Origin: Geminocystis sp. NIES-3709
GTDB lineage: Bacteria; Cyanobacteriota; Cyanobacteriia; Cyanobacteriales; Cyanobacteriaceae
Assembly: GCF_001548115.1 (NCBI RefSeq)
Contig: NZ_AP014821.1
Span: forward strand, 4,033,262-4,097,261
Length of the DNA: 64,000 nt
Direction: 5' to 3'
Position numbers and translations under genes: made by a program. The notes beneath the pieces were generated by a model. That model searched no databases. It was not told the origin of the DNA and saw only the letters and a program-made list of their open reading frames with translations. Shown one piece after another: positions 18,759-27,865 of the stretch (position 1 is its first letter; every line of letters starts with the position of its first letter).

Positions 18759-19199
18759 ATGTTTCGTCGTCTTATAGTTATTTTAACCCTATCAATCTCT
18801 TTCTTTTTGTTTAATACAATTTCTATTCCTTCTGCGCAAGCGGTTGTACCAATAAAAATTACAGATATATCTTATAAAGAATGTCCTGCGGGAGTTGGAG
18901 AAGGAAGTGTCACCAGTGGAGGTAGTGCTTTACCGGCAACGTGTTACCTTATCACAGGAAAAACTAATAACACTTCTGGTAAAACTCTCTATGATGCTGA
19001 TGTATTTGGGAGAGTTTATGATGCTAATAATGAACCTGCATTACAAAATCGTAGCCGATTAGGGGCATTAACGGAAGTACCACCGGGAGTGAGTGAGTTC
19101 GAGTTGAGAATTAGTGTACCATCTAATCAACCCACTCCTTTACAATTAAAACAGTTTAAAGCTACTGGTTTTTCCAGTAAAGTCTATCCTACTTTCTAA
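18759..19199 (+). CDS. Secreted conserved cyanobacterial protein of unknown function
   Basis: 146 residues with a clear signal peptide (FRRLIVILTLSISFFLFN... cleaving near AQAVVP). The mature part has two Cys (KECPAGVG and PATCYLITG) that could form a disulfide, and Asn/Thr-rich beta-strand sequence (GKTLYDADVFGRVYDANNEPA) resembling a FxLYD-like sandwich. I do not recognise a function. It converges on and overlaps the yggT gene by 4 bp. Confidence 0.7.
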   Translation: MFRRLIVILTLSISFFLFNTISIPSAQAVVPIKITDISYKECPAGVGEGSVTSGGSALPATCYLITGKTNNTSGKTLYDADVFGRVYDANNEPALQNRSRLGALTEVPPGVSEFELRISVPSNQPTPLQLKQFKATGFSSKVYPTF

Positions 19200-19471
19200 A
19201 TTACGCTGACGATCGAAAACAATATTCGGGGAATTAGCTGTAAAACAAAAATAGCAAGAATTGCTGAAAAATCAATACCTCCTAAAGGGGGTATGAAAGA
19301 ACGAAAAATGTTAAGATAAGGGTCAGTTACAGGGGCTAAAAATGAGATGATATTAGAAGCCCAATCGGTAGTTTGAAACCAGCTTAACAATATTCGCACA
19401 AAAATTAGGATTAAATATAATTGAATAAAGTTACTCACTGTATTGATAACTAAATAAGTAATACCATCCAT
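19196..19471 (-). CDS. YggT family membrane protein
   Basis: 91 residues with two hydrophobic spans (LIQLYLILIFVRILLSW-like and IDFSAILAIFVLQLIPRILF) separated by the family motif DPYLNIFRSFIPPLGGIDFS. In cyanobacteria and plastids YggT/Ycf19-type proteins relate to thylakoid and nucleoid organisation or cytochrome b6 assembly; the exact role here is unknown. Its stop codon overlaps the end of the convergent secreted-protein gene. Confidence 0.88.
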   Translation of the reverse strand: MDGITYLVINTVSNFIQLYLILIFVRILLSWFQTTDWASNIISFLAPVTDPYLNIFRSFIPPLGGIDFSAILAIFVLQLIPRILFSIVSVI

Positions 19472-19541
19472 GCTTTAAGATCTCTCCATATATATAGTAA
19501 TTTTATTCCTTTAATCTTAACTGAATTTGGGGAGTTTCGCC

Positions 19542-20198
19542 TCAACTTGATCGGTTTAACCAAAAACATTGTATTCCTACGGATTTGCCTCCCCAATAAT
19601 CTTCTTTAATACTATCTCCAATATACCACGCATTTTCTGGTTTACAATTATGTTTTTCTAGGGCAGTTAAGAAAATTTGAGGATGAGGTTTTGCGACTCC
19701 TGTCAGAGAAGAAATAGTAATGGTTTGAAAATATTTATTTAATTCTAAATTGTCTAAAACATCGAAAATACGGGTGTCAAAATTAGAGATAATTCCTAAT
19801 TCTATCCCTTGTGTTTCCCATTGATTTAACATTGGTATTACTTCTTCATAAATAAACCAAGGTTTAGCAGTTTTAAAATGATCATAAAGCTCCTTAAAAA
19901 ATTCTTCAAAGTTACTAAATTGCTCGATCGATCTGCATTCATTAAAAGTATTATAAGTAACGGTTTGCCACCATTTGAATTCTAATAATTTAATTTCTTC
20001 ATAATTTTTTGTTTCAAAAGCAAGGGGAGGAGATTTTTTAAATGCAGAATGAAAAGAGTTATTGATAATATTTGCATCTTGATTTACTCCATATTTTTTG
20101 GCTAAATTTGTGTAAATATGCCCTACACTATCTTTTACACCAAAAATTGTTCCGACAGCATCTAAAAAGATAACTTTAGGTTGATTTTGTTTTGTCAT
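19542..20198 (-). CDS. HAD superfamily (subfamily IA) hydrolase
   Basis: 218 residues. Motif I is IFLDAVGTIFG, motif II is GIISNFDTR, motif III lies around GVAKPHPQIF (Lys), and motif IV is WYIGDSIKEDYWGGKSVGI. The nucleophile Asp is present, but the second Asp of the DxD signature is Val, as in the HDHD3-like branch. This leaves its phosphatase activity uncertain. The substrate is unknown. It lies 70 bp upstream of yggT on the same strand. Confidence 0.85.
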   Translation of the reverse strand: MTKQNQPKVIFLDAVGTIFGVKDSVGHIYTNLAKKYGVNQDANIINNSFHSAFKKSPPLAFETKNYEEIKLLEFKWWQTVTYNTFNECRSIEQFSNFEEFFKELYDHFKTAKPWFIYEEVIPMLNQWETQGIELGIISNFDTRIFDVLDNLELNKYFQTITISSLTGVAKPHPQIFLTALEKHNCKPENAWYIGDSIKEDYWGGKSVGIQCFWLNRSS

Positions 20199-20446
20199 AT
20201 TATTTTTAACTAATTTATGTTTTTAACTAAATTTTGGGTGCTTTTGCAAAAATATTGGTTTCAAAGTAAACGTAATAAATAATATAACAAGTTTAAAGTA
20301 TTTGTAAAAAATTCAATATTAGTAAATAAAGCTAAATTAATTATTAATTCTAAATTATAATTTTTAAATTGACTCAAATATCATAATTCTTATGTAAAAA
20401 GTCTAAATGAATTGTGTCTTTTCCAAACCTATTAAATTATTAAGTT

Positions 20447-21667
20447 ATGACTATCATTCAACTCGATGTACGTCAAACCATAATCATCGCTATTTTAGTT
20501 CTATATTTAGGAAAATATCTAACCAAAAAAAATCAATTTTTACAAAATTTTAATATTCCTGATGCAGTATCAGGAGGGGTTTTAGCTTCATTAATTTTTG
20601 GTATTTTTTATGGTATTTTTAAAGTTCAGGTAGATTTTAGTCTAAATATTCGTGATGCTTTACTGATTGTTTTTTTCACAACGATCGGACTTTCTTCTAA
20701 ACTAAAAACTCTTTTACAAGGAGGAAAACCGTTATTAATTCTTTTAGCTACGGCGGTAAGTTATCTGTTTTTACAAAATATAACGGGAGTAGCCGTTGCC
20801 TCTATTATGGGGTTAGATAAGCGACTAGGATTGATTTCTGGCTCTGTTTCCTTGAGTGGTGGCCATGGTACGGCGATCGCATGGTCTCCTATTTTTCGGG
20901 ATACCTACGGTATAGAGAATGCTTTAGAAATTGGTATTGCTAGTGCTACATTTGGCTTAGTTTTAGGTGGAATTATTGGTGGGCCTGTTGCTAGATGGTT
21001 AATCATGAGGAATCGACTTAATACTACAAATAGTCAAAACACTAATTTGAGTATCAGTATTAAGCATGGTCAGAGAAATATCAAGATTGACTATAACACG
21101 ATGCTTTATTGTTTGTTAGTATTAGGTGTTACTATTGGTATCGGACTTCAAATTAATAATCTAGTTGCTTTGATTGGGTTAAAACTGCCTGATTTTGTCT
21201 CTTGTTTATTAGCTGGAATCATCCTCACAAATACAATACCATTGATATTTAAAGATTTTCCTTGGCCTGCAGATACACCATCTTTAGCCTTAGTTTCTGA
21301 TGTTAGTTTGGGTTTATTTTTAGCAATGTCATTGATGAGTTTACAACTTTGGACATTAGCAGAAATAGGTAGTTTAATTGTCATACTATTGTTAATACAA
21401 TTTATTGTGTGTATAGTTTATTCGATATTTGTAGTATTTCCTGTCATGGGTAAAAATTATAATGCGGCGGTTATTTCTGCTGGATACTTGGGATTGGCTT
21501 TAGGTGCAACTCCTACGGCGATCGCAAATATGACAGCCGTTACAGAAAGATTTGGTGCTTCACCTCAAGCATTTATTATTATTCCCTTAGTGGGTGCATT
21601 TTTTATTGATATTGTGAATGCCTTTGTCATTCAAAGATTTTTAAATTTGATCGGTTCAATAAGTTAA
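20447..21667 (+). CDS. gltS: Sodium/glutamate symporter GltS
   Basis: 406 residues and 10-12 hydrophobic spans, the family's usual size. It drives Na+-coupled glutamate uptake across the cytoplasmic membrane. Diagnostic blocks are FNIPDAVSGGVLASLI near the start (first re-entrant half), SVSLSGGHGTAIAWSP (the GHG substrate loop), and LGLALGATPTAIANM in the second inverted repeat. A periplasmic binding protein gene starts 37 bp downstream on the same strand. Since GltS needs no binding protein, that neighbour belongs instead to the GRRM system. Confidence 0.93.
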   Translation: MTIIQLDVRQTIIIAILVLYLGKYLTKKNQFLQNFNIPDAVSGGVLASLIFGIFYGIFKVQVDFSLNIRDALLIVFFTTIGLSSKLKTLLQGGKPLLILLATAVSYLFLQNITGVAVASIMGLDKRLGLISGSVSLSGGHGTAIAWSPIFRDTYGIENALEIGIASATFGLVLGGIIGGPVARWLIMRNRLNTTNSQNTNLSISIKHGQRNIKIDYNTMLYCLLVLGVTIGIGLQINNLVALIGLKLPDFVSCLLAGIILTNTIPLIFKDFPWPADTPSLALVSDVSLGLFLAMSLMSLQLWTLAEIGSLIVILLLIQFIVCIVYSIFVVFPVMGKNYNAAVISAGYLGLALGATPTAIANMTAVTERFGASPQAFIIIPLVGAFFIDIVNAFVIQRFLNLIGSIS

Positions 21668-21704
21668 CTTATCTTAAACTACCATTTCTATAATTAATGT
21701 CATA

Positions 21705-22634
21705 ATGTGGCAAAAGCGTTTTAATAAAATGATGTGGAAAAAACTTTTTGTTAGTTCTTTAATGGGGTTATTGCTATCAACAGGCATAAAACCCGTCATG
21801 GCAGGTACTGTTTTAGAAAATATTGCTAAGTCTGGAGTTTTTAATGTCGGAACTCCTCTCAATTTAGTACCCTATGCTTATTACAATGAAGAAAATCAGC
21901 TAGATGGTTTTTCGATCGATATAGTAAAGTTAATTCATAAACAACTAGAACAAGAATTAGGGCGTAAAATTGAACTAAATTTTGTTGAAGTTAACTCTCT
22001 TCAAGAAGGATTTCCCAAAATGATGACAGGGGAAATTGACATAGCTTGTAATACTGTCTTTACATGGGAAAGAGATAAACATATAGACTTTACTCTTAGA
22101 TATACCATTTCTGGGATTCGCCTATTACTTCCTAAAGGTAAAATTCCCAGTGATACTTCTTTCGCAAAACAAAAAATTGGTATTCCGCCTCAAACCTTTG
22201 TAAGAGATGCCATTAAATTGGCTTATCCTAATGCGGTATTTGTGGAAGTTGCCAGTTTACAAGAAGGAATAACAGCCTTAAAAGACGGAAAAATAGATGC
22301 TTTAGGAGGTGATAGCATTCTTTTAGATGGTTTGCGTCAACAGGTTGATAAAGATGGATTTGAGCAGTTTCCTCCCTTTACCGAACCTTCTCTGGCACAA
22401 TATGGAGTAGCCTGTGTTGTACCTGAAAATAATTCTAGTTTCCTCAATATTGCTAATTATAGCATTGCTAAAATGATGGAGGGCTATCTGGTAAAAGATC
22501 CCGAAATGACCGAATTATTTAATAAGTGGATAGGTGCAAATGGTGTTGTTGATGTAGTTAGTGAAGAATCGATCGAACTATTTTTTAAGTCTAACATCGT
22601 CAATCATGAACAAATTCCCTTCCCCAAGCAGTAA
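21705..22634 (+). CDS. grrP: Orphan extracellular substrate-binding protein of the GRRM system (GrrP)
   Basis: 309 residues: a signal peptide (about 1-33, ending VMAGTVLENI), then a type 3 solute-binding fold (GVFNVGTPLNLVPYAYYNEENQLDGFSIDIV, FPKMMTGEIDIACNTVFTWERDK, DGKIDALGGDSILLDG). No ABC permease or ATPase is nearby. The gene lies directly upstream of three Gly-rich RiPP precursors, exactly where the family called 'extracellular substrate-binding orphan protein, GRRM family' is found in cyanobacteria. Its role (binding or exporting the modified peptide, or sensing) is unknown. The start has alternative Met codons at 21729 and 21732; I kept the first. It ends 79 bp before grrA1, suggesting one transcript. 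Confidence 0.85.
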   Translation: MWQKRFNKMMWKKLFVSSLMGLLLSTGIKPVMAGTVLENIAKSGVFNVGTPLNLVPYAYYNEENQLDGFSIDIVKLIHKQLEQELGRKIELNFVEVNSLQEGFPKMMTGEIDIACNTVFTWERDKHIDFTLRYTISGIRLLLPKGKIPSDTSFAKQKIGIPPQTFVRDAIKLAYPNAVFVEVASLQEGITALKDGKIDALGGDSILLDGLRQQVDKDGFEQFPPFTEPSLAQYGVACVVPENNSSFLNIANYSIAKMMEGYLVKDPEMTELFNKWIGANGVVDVVSEESIELFFKSNIVNHEQIPFPKQ

Positions 22635-22713
22635 CAGAGGAAGGAGAGAAGCAAGAAAGGAAAGACACAGAAAAAATTATTAATTTAATTTTTAATTATT
22701 TATTGAATAAATT

Positions 22714-23109
22714 ATGAACATCAAAAACTTAACATGGCTTGGATTTTTTCTAACTTTATCTAGTTGTGTAATTGCACAAAAAACCCTTGCAATTGATTAT
22801 AATAAAATTGATAACTCTGGAAAACAATTAAACAATATAGAAGCCCGTTTAAATCGAATTTCTGAGGTTCTAAAAATAGGAGAAAAAGACTTACCTGAAA
22901 ATGTAGAGAATTATCCTAATAGTGAAATTTTATTAGGCGGATTTATCAATGGCAATCGTGGTTGGAGAAATGGCGGTTGGCGCAATGGTGGCGGTTTTTT
23001 TAACAATCGTGGTGGTGGTGGATTTTTAAATGATAGAGGTGGTGGTGCATTCCTTAATAATCGTGGTTGGGGAGATGGTGGTTTCGGTTTTTTAAATCGT
23101 CGTTGGTAA
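22714..23109 (+). CDS. grrA: GrrA-type Gly-rich RiPP precursor 1
   Basis: 131 residues. A signal-type leader (1-26) precedes a helical leader with the conserved NNIEARLNRISEVLK and ILLGG, and then a Gly/Asn/Arg-rich core from residue 77. The core holds eight aromatic-X-Asn/Asp triplets: FIN 77, WRN 84, WRN 89, FFN 95, FLN 104, FLN 113, WGD 119 and FLN 126. Three-residue motifs starting with an aromatic and ending in Asn are the sites where GrrM-type radical SAM enzymes install strained cyclophanes in this family. The leader and core layout match the rSAM-associated Gly-rich repeat family of cyanobacteria. It is the first of three paralogues, and the likely maturase is at 27866. Confidence 0.88.
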   Translation: MNIKNLTWLGFFLTLSSCVIAQKTLAIDYNKIDNSGKQLNNIEARLNRISEVLKIGEKDLPENVENYPNSEILLGGFINGNRGWRNGGWRNGGGFFNNRGGGGFLNDRGGGAFLNNRGWGDGGFGFLNRRW

Positions 23110-23139
23110 TAAATAATTAAATCATTTTAGAAAAATTTT

Positions 23140-23493
23140 ATGAACATCAAAAATTTAACATGGTTAGGTTTTTTCTTAACTTTATCTAGTCTTACGATCG
23201 CATCAAAAACTATTGCAATTAATCCTAATAATAATTCTGGGGAAGAATTAAATACCATAGAAACTCGTTTAAATCGTATTTTTGAAGTGCTAAAAATAAA
23301 CGAACAAAATTTATTAGAAAGTGCAGAAAATCATCCCCATAAGGAAATTTCTTTAAGAGGATTTGCTAATGGTGGTGGCGGTTTTGCTAATCGTGTAGGC
23401 CCCGGAGGTTTTTTAAATGATAATGGTGGTGGTGGCTTCCTGAATAATCGGGGTTGGGGAGACGGTGGTGGTGGATTTTTAAATCGTCGTTAA
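23140..23493 (+). CDS. grrA: GrrA-type Gly-rich RiPP precursor 2
   Basis: 117 residues, starting 30 bp after grrA1. The first 17 residues (MNIKNLTWLGFFLTLSS) are identical to copy 1, and the leader helix TIETRLNRIFEVLK is similar. The core has six triplets: FAN 75, FAN 82, FLN 91, FLN 100, WGD 106 and FLN 113. They are separated by GGGG-type linkers rather than NRGG. It is the shortest copy and has lost about two triplets relative to copies 1 and 3. It is presumed to be modified by the same GrrM and cotranscribed. Confidence 0.88.
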   Translation: MNIKNLTWLGFFLTLSSLTIASKTIAINPNNNSGEELNTIETRLNRIFEVLKINEQNLLESAENHPHKEISLRGFANGGGGFANRVGPGGFLNDNGGGGFLNNRGWGDGGGGFLNRR

Positions 23494-23536
23494 TTCACAA
23501 TTTAAAGACAAATTTTAGTTTTTTATTTATGAGTTT

Positions 23537-23947
23537 ATGAACATCAAAAATTTAACATGGTTAGGTTTTTTCTTAGCTTTATCTAGTTTTACGATCGTGC
23601 CAAAAGTCATGGCAATTGACATTAATAATACTGATAATTCTGGAAAAGAATTAAATAATATAGAAAATCGTTTAATTCGCATTTCCGAAAGTCTTAAAGC
23701 TAGAGAAAAAGAATTATCAGAAAGTGAATTTGACTTGGAACAATTAAATGAAATATTATTAGGACGTTTTATCAATGGTGGTAGAAATTGGTTAAATACA
23801 CCTTCTGTCAGTTTCCGTAATAATCGTGGGCCTGGTGCTTTTGTCAACAGTAATAGGGGAGGTAGTGGTTTTCTTAATCAACCTCGCAACTTTCTCAATA
23901 GTCGTGGTTGGAGAGATGGTGGTGGTTTTTGGAATCGTGGCTGGTAA
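23537..23947 (+). CDS. grrA: GrrA-type Gly-rich RiPP precursor 3
   Basis: 136 residues, starting 43 bp after grrA2. Its first ~50 nt match grrA2 almost exactly, which points to recent tandem duplication. The leader has NNIENRLIRISESLK and ILLGR. The core triplets are FIN 78, WLN 85, FRN 93, FVN 102, FLN 112, FLN 119, WRD 125 and FWN 131. The spacers are less Gly-rich (TPSVS, QPR), so this product would differ most. A 48-bp IS end begins 46 bp after its stop, marking the point where the grr locus was interrupted. Confidence 0.88.
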   Translation: MNIKNLTWLGFFLALSSFTIVPKVMAIDINNTDNSGKELNNIENRLIRISESLKAREKELSESEFDLEQLNEILLGRFINGGRNWLNTPSVSFRNNRGPGAFVNSNRGGSGFLNQPRNFLNSRGWRDGGGFWNRGW

Positions 23948-23992
23948 TTAGTCTTATGATTGGTTTGTCGCCCCCTCAGCCTAAAAGCAATG

Positions 23993-24040
23993 TAATATAA
24001 GAATTATTGCTTAATTTTTTTCATCGTTTTGTCTAAGTAC
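23993..24040. repeat. 48-bp IS701-like terminal sequence, left copy
   Basis: Nearly identical to 27728-27775, ending in TTTTGTCTAAGTAC at 24027-24040, which is the terminal inverted repeat of the decayed IS at 27448-27775. Both copies point the same way and bracket the TRAP transporter genes. The rest of this IS copy is missing. Confidence 0.75.
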
Positions 24041-24119
24041 CGCTAATATAACAGCTAAAACAAGAGCAAAAACAATTTGTATATGGAGAGGAAATTGACT
24101 AATTTTTTTTAATATTCAT
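24041..24119 (-). pseudogene. Possible N-terminal fragment of a cation symporter gene, cut by the IS end
   Basis: On the minus strand, after an ATG at 24119 and a slip in a run of eight A, the frame reads KKISQFPLHIQIVFALVLAV. This resembles the first helix of dicarboxylate/amino acid:cation symporters. It then runs straight into the 48-bp IS end. Only ~25 codons remain, so the family call is tentative. Confidence 0.35.
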
Positions 24120-24137
24120 AAAATAATAATCACGATT

Positions 24138-25475
24138 TTAAGTTATGTTTGAAACATTAATTAACCAGCTTACAGTTTGAGGAAAAATAATCACAATTAA
24201 TAACACAATAAATTGCAAAATCATGAACGGAATAGCACTTTTGTGTATATCAAATGTACTAACTTCTTTAGGGGCAACACTTTGTAAATAAAATAAAGAA
24301 AAGCCCACGGGAGGGGAAATAAAAGCAGTTTGTAAATTAATTGCCATTACTACCCCAAACCAAACCATATCAATACCTAAAGCTTGAGCGGCTGGTACAA
24401 ATAAAGGCATGGCAATAAAACAAATTTCAATAAATTCCAGAAAAACTCCCAACGCAAAAATCGCTAAGTTACTGACAATTAAAAAGCTAACATAACCGCC
24501 GGGTAAGCCTGTGAGTAAATTGGTAATTAAAGTTTTACCCCCTAAAGCATCAAAGACTAAACTAAATAAAGAAGAACAAAATAAAATCATTACCACTAAA
24601 GCAGTAATTACGGCAGTGGAATGAGAAGCATCTTTAATGAGTTGTGGTGTCAAACGTTTATTTAACCCTGCTAACAGACAAGCACCAACCGCACCAACCG
24701 CACCCGCTTCTGTCGGGGTAGCGATACCAAAAAAGATACTTCCTAATACAGCGAAAATGAGTATAATCGGTGGTACAACGGCTTTGAAGATTTGTTTAAC
24801 TAATTTATTACCTTTAGGTATCACTACATCGGCGGGTAAAGCCGGTACTTTTTCAGGTTTGACAATGGCTAATCCTAAAATATAAAGTATATATGACCCT
24901 GATAACATTAACCCCGGTATTAAAGCCCCTAAAAATAAATCTCCTACGGATACGCCAATTTGATCACTGAGAATCACTAAGACTAAACTAGGAGGGATTA
25001 ATTGAGCTAAAGTACCAGAAGCGACTATAACTCCTGATGCTAATTGTTTATCATAACCATAACGTATCATTACAGGAAGTGATAACATCCCCATAACGAT
25101 TACCGTGGCGGCAACAACTCCAGTGGTAGCGGCTAATACTGTGCCAACTAAAACAACGGCTAAGGCTAATCCTCCCCGAATACGACTGAAAATAATCCCG
25201 ATGGTTTCTAATAATTCTTCCGCTAATCCTGATTTTTCCAAAACTGCTCCTAGAAATACAAAAAAGGGGATAGCTAGGAGAGTAAAATTAGACATCGTAC
25301 CAAACCAGATATTTGGTAACAATAGCAAACGACTGGGATTAAATGCACCCACTAACATCCCAATTATGCCAAAAACAAAGGCTGTACCTGCGAAGGAAAA
25401 AGCGACAGGATACCCACTCATTAAGATAAAGAAAAAGCCAACAAACATTAAGATGGCTAACCATTCAAAGCCCAT
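24138..25475 (-). CDS. TRAP transporter large permease (DctM family)
   Basis: 445 residues and about 12 membrane spans. DctM is the ion-coupled transport subunit of TRAP systems. The family signature regions are visible: [57 protein letters not shown] and the final [20 protein letters not shown]. The ATG is 8 bp after the dctQ stop, so the two form an operon divergent from the binding-protein gene. Together the three genes make a complete TRAP transporter, likely for 2-oxoacids or glutamate (see the binding protein). Confidence 0.93.
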   Translation of the reverse strand: MGFEWLAILMFVGFFFILMSGYPVAFSFAGTAFVFGIIGMLVGAFNPSRLLLLPNIWFGTMSNFTLLAIPFFVFLGAVLEKSGLAEELLETIGIIFSRIRGGLALAVVLVGTVLAATTGVVAATVIVMGMLSLPVMIRYGYDKQLASGVIVASGTLAQLIPPSLVLVILSDQIGVSVGDLFLGALIPGLMLSGSYILYILGLAIVKPEKVPALPADVVIPKGNKLVKQIFKAVVPPIILIFAVLGSIFFGIATPTEAGAVGAVGACLLAGLNKRLTPQLIKDASHSTAVITALVVMILFCSSLFSLVFDALGGKTLITNLLTGLPGGYVSFLIVSNLAIFALGVFLEFIEICFIAMPLFVPAAQALGIDMVWFGVVMAINLQTAFISPPVGFSLFYLQSVAPKEVSTFDIHKSAIPFMILQFIVLLIVIIFPQTVSWLINVSNIT

Positions 25476-25483
25476 AATTTCTC

Positions 25484-26107
25484 TTATTCGATGTTAATAT
25501 GTTCTGATGTTTCTAAACGTAAGCGATCTAATATTGCTGGATAATCTAATAAGACGGCTAAATATTTGATGGCTTGAGAAAAACTTTGTAAAAGTAAGAA
25601 TAATAACGCCACAGGAATCATCGTTTTAATCGGCGCACGAGGTAATCCATTGGCATCAGAGGACATTTCCCAATTTCCCCAACTACCGTCATTTTGAAGT
25701 CCCCAAGATTGCAAAACAGGATTCCATGTTACCCAAATTCCGAGAATACAAAAGGGAATTAAAAATAAAATTGTGCCGATAAAATCAATTAAAGCCTGTC
25801 TTTTTTCGCTCATATTCGTATATAAAAAGTCAACCCGTACATTTTCCCCGTGACGTAAAATATAAGCAAATCCGAATAAAAAAGTAAGAGAAAACAAATA
25901 CCATTGCAATTCTAGTAGAGCATTACTAGATAATTGTGTTCCGACAAAGCGTCCTACATAACGAGCAACGACATTGAAAAAACCAACGCCGACAGTGAGT
26001 AATACTAGCCAATTACTAAGCCATCCCAATTTATCAGTGAAATTGTCAATTATTTGGGAAATTTTTAATAATTTTTGAATTAAAGAAATTCTTTTTAGTT
26101 GAGCCAT
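25484..26107 (-). CDS. TRAP transporter small permease (DctQ family)
   Basis: 207 residues, four membrane spans. The DctQ fold shows in [51 protein letters not shown] and the hydrophobic spans after it. The long segment between spans 3 and 4 ([35 protein letters not shown]) is characteristic of the monocarboxylate-type small subunits. It is the first gene of the dctQM pair and divergent from the binding-protein gene with 137 bp between, where both promoters should lie. Confidence 0.9.
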   Translation of the reverse strand: MAQLKRISLIQKLLKISQIIDNFTDKLGWLSNWLVLLTVGVGFFNVVARYVGRFVGTQLSSNALLELQWYLFSLTFLFGFAYILRHGENVRVDFLYTNMSEKRQALIDFIGTILFLIPFCILGIWVTWNPVLQSWGLQNDGSWGNWEMSSDANGLPRAPIKTMIPVALLFLLLQSFSQAIKYLAVLLDYPAILDRLRLETSEHINIE

Positions 26108-26244
26108 TTTTTATTTAAGAAACTTTGTGCCTTTGCTTCTTTTCGAGATATTTAATAATAACTCAACTATTATCATTTTTCTCAATTCCCTCACTTCATT
26201 TATAATTTTTGGGTACAAGATCTAAAATAATAATAAATTTAAAA

Positions 26245-27369
26245 ATGAAACGTCGTAATATTATTAAGAGTCTATCTCAAGGTGCGATCGCTGCTACCAC
26301 TGTGGGTATTGTGGGAGGATGTCAAAAAGCTCAAAATCAGGGAGTAAATATCGATACTAACAATTTACCAACTGTAAACTGGCAAATGGCAACCAGTTGG
26401 CCTCTTTCTTTAGACACTATCTTTGGAGGTGCAAAAGTTTTAGCAGATCGAGTAAAAAGTCTTACCAATGGTAAATTTATTATAGAACCTCGTGCTGCTG
26501 GGGAAATAGCCCCCGGATTAGAAGTTTTAAACGTAGTTTCTCAGGGTGCCGTGCAATGTGGACATACTGCCGCTTACTATTATATTGGGAAAAGTCCAGC
26601 CGTAGCTTTTGGTACAGGTTTACCCTTCGGTTTGACAGCACAACAACAGAATGCTTGGTTATACGAAGGGGGAGGTTTGACAAAGTTACAGGAAATTTAC
26701 GCTACTAAGTTTAATGTGATTCAATTTCCTGCAGGAAATACAGGGGCACAGATGGGAGGTTGGTTTCGTAAAGAAGTTAATAGCATCAATGACTTACAGG
26801 GCTTAAAAATGCGGATTCCGGGGTTAGGAGGTCAAGTTATGGCAAAATTAGGAGTAACAGTGCAAAATCTTCCGGGTGGTGAAATTTTTCAAGCGTTACA
26901 AACAGGTGCGATCGATGCGGCAGAATGGGTTGGACCTTATGATGATGAAAAGCTAGGATTAAACAAGGTAGCAAAATACTATTATTATCCCGGATGGTGG
27001 GAACCAGGACCAACTTTAGAGGTACAAATTAATTTAGATGAATGGAAAAAATTACCTCCCCAATATCAAAGTGTATTACAAACTGCGGCGGTGGAGTCTA
27101 ATGTCACCATGTTAGCCCGTTATGATGCTCGTAATAATGAGGCTTTAGAGCGTTTATTACAAGCAGGAGTACAATTACGCCCTTACAGTCAGGAAATTTT
27201 AGACGCCGCAGAAAAGGCATCCTTTGCTTTATATGATGAATTTTCGGGTAAAGATGTTGATTTTAAGACAGTTTATGAGCAATGGAAAACTTTTCGGAAT
27301 CGTATTTATGCTTGGAATAATCTTAATGAAGGTAGTTTTAGTCGTCATATCTACAATAAGTTAAGTTAA
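26245..27369 (+). CDS. TRAP transporter substrate-binding protein, TakP-like (2-oxoacid/glutamate type)
   Basis: 374 residues from the ATG at 26245 (a TTG twelve codons upstream is less likely). The N-terminus [13 protein letters not shown]...[10 protein letters not shown] combines a KRR start with a lipobox-like Cys. The mature protein closely follows TakP of Rhodobacter: [75 protein letters not shown] and [12 protein letters not shown]. That subgroup binds monocarboxylate 2-oxoacids. Related cyanobacterial TRAP systems carry pyruvate/2-oxoacids (Anabaena) or glutamate (GtrABC of Synechocystis). The choice between these cannot be made here. Confidence 0.9.
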   Translation: MKRRNIIKSLSQGAIAATTVGIVGGCQKAQNQGVNIDTNNLPTVNWQMATSWPLSLDTIFGGAKVLADRVKSLTNGKFIIEPRAAGEIAPGLEVLNVVSQGAVQCGHTAAYYYIGKSPAVAFGTGLPFGLTAQQQNAWLYEGGGLTKLQEIYATKFNVIQFPAGNTGAQMGGWFRKEVNSINDLQGLKMRIPGLGGQVMAKLGVTVQNLPGGEIFQALQTGAIDAAEWVGPYDDEKLGLNKVAKYYYYPGWWEPGPTLEVQINLDEWKKLPPQYQSVLQTAAVESNVTMLARYDARNNEALERLLQAGVQLRPYSQEILDAAEKASFALYDEFSGKDVDFKTVYEQWKTFRNRIYAWNNLNEGSFSRHIYNKLS

Positions 27370-27447
27370 TTTTTTGAAAATTTGCCAAAGACATAGATAT
27401 AGTTTCAAAAAGAATTTTATACTTCTCCAACAATTCTGAAAATAACG

Positions 27448-27775
27448 GTACTTAGGCAAAAATTAACCCCAAATAAAGCCCAAACTAGCTTTATATAAGC
27501 TAAATACTTTCACGTTGTCCTTTAACCATTAGTAATATCAATATTATTATTGGCAATTTGACTGATATTTTTTCTTTGAGAATCTCCTAATAGATCAGCC
27601 AAATAATTTCTAAACTCTCATTTTTGTGCCTTTGTTAAAAGACTGGATCTATTTTTTGACACCAGCGATTAAAACAGGTCGGCATTGATCAAGATGTGGT
27701 TTCTTTCATTTTGATCTAAACGTAATATAATATAAGAATTATAGCTTAATTTTATTCATCGTTTTGTCTAAGTAC
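27448..27775 (-). mobile_element. Decayed IS701-like insertion sequence remnant
   Basis: A 328-bp element with terminal inverted repeats GTACTTAGGCAAAA (27448-27461) and TTTTGTCTAAGTAC (27762-27775), matching at 13 of 14 positions. Between them, on the minus strand, are fragments of an IS701/IS4-type transposase N-terminus. Most of the transposase is deleted, and no clear target-site duplication remains. The element lies between the TRAP binding-protein gene and grrM. Confidence 0.7.
27522..27709 (-). pseudogene. Transposase N-terminal remnant, IS701-like
   Basis: Read in two frames the minus strand gives MPTCFNRWCQKIDPVF and, after a frameshift and an in-frame stop, FRNYLADLLGDSQRKNISQI. 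Both match the conserved opening of IS701-family transposases (PTCFxRWC...FR.YL..LLG(E/D)S.RKN). There is an in-frame stop upstream and the whole DDE domain is absent, so it is inactive. Confidence 0.65.
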
Positions 27776-27865
27776 AGTTAGTCAAAAATTTACTTTATTA
27801 AACTTAATAAAAAATAAAATAACATATATCTTAATTCTTAATCAATCAAAAAAAATTACTAAAAA

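Noticed and set aside
20447-22634. gltS plus binding protein as a binding-protein-dependent glutamate transporter
   Set aside because: GltS is a secondary symporter and works without a binding protein. The binding protein matches the GRRM-associated orphan family and precedes the grrA genes.
23527-23847. Minus-strand 106-residue frame opposite grrA3
   Set aside because: It overlaps the clearly conserved grrA3 gene entirely, has no ribosome site, and its composition mirrors the Gly/Asn-rich sense strand.
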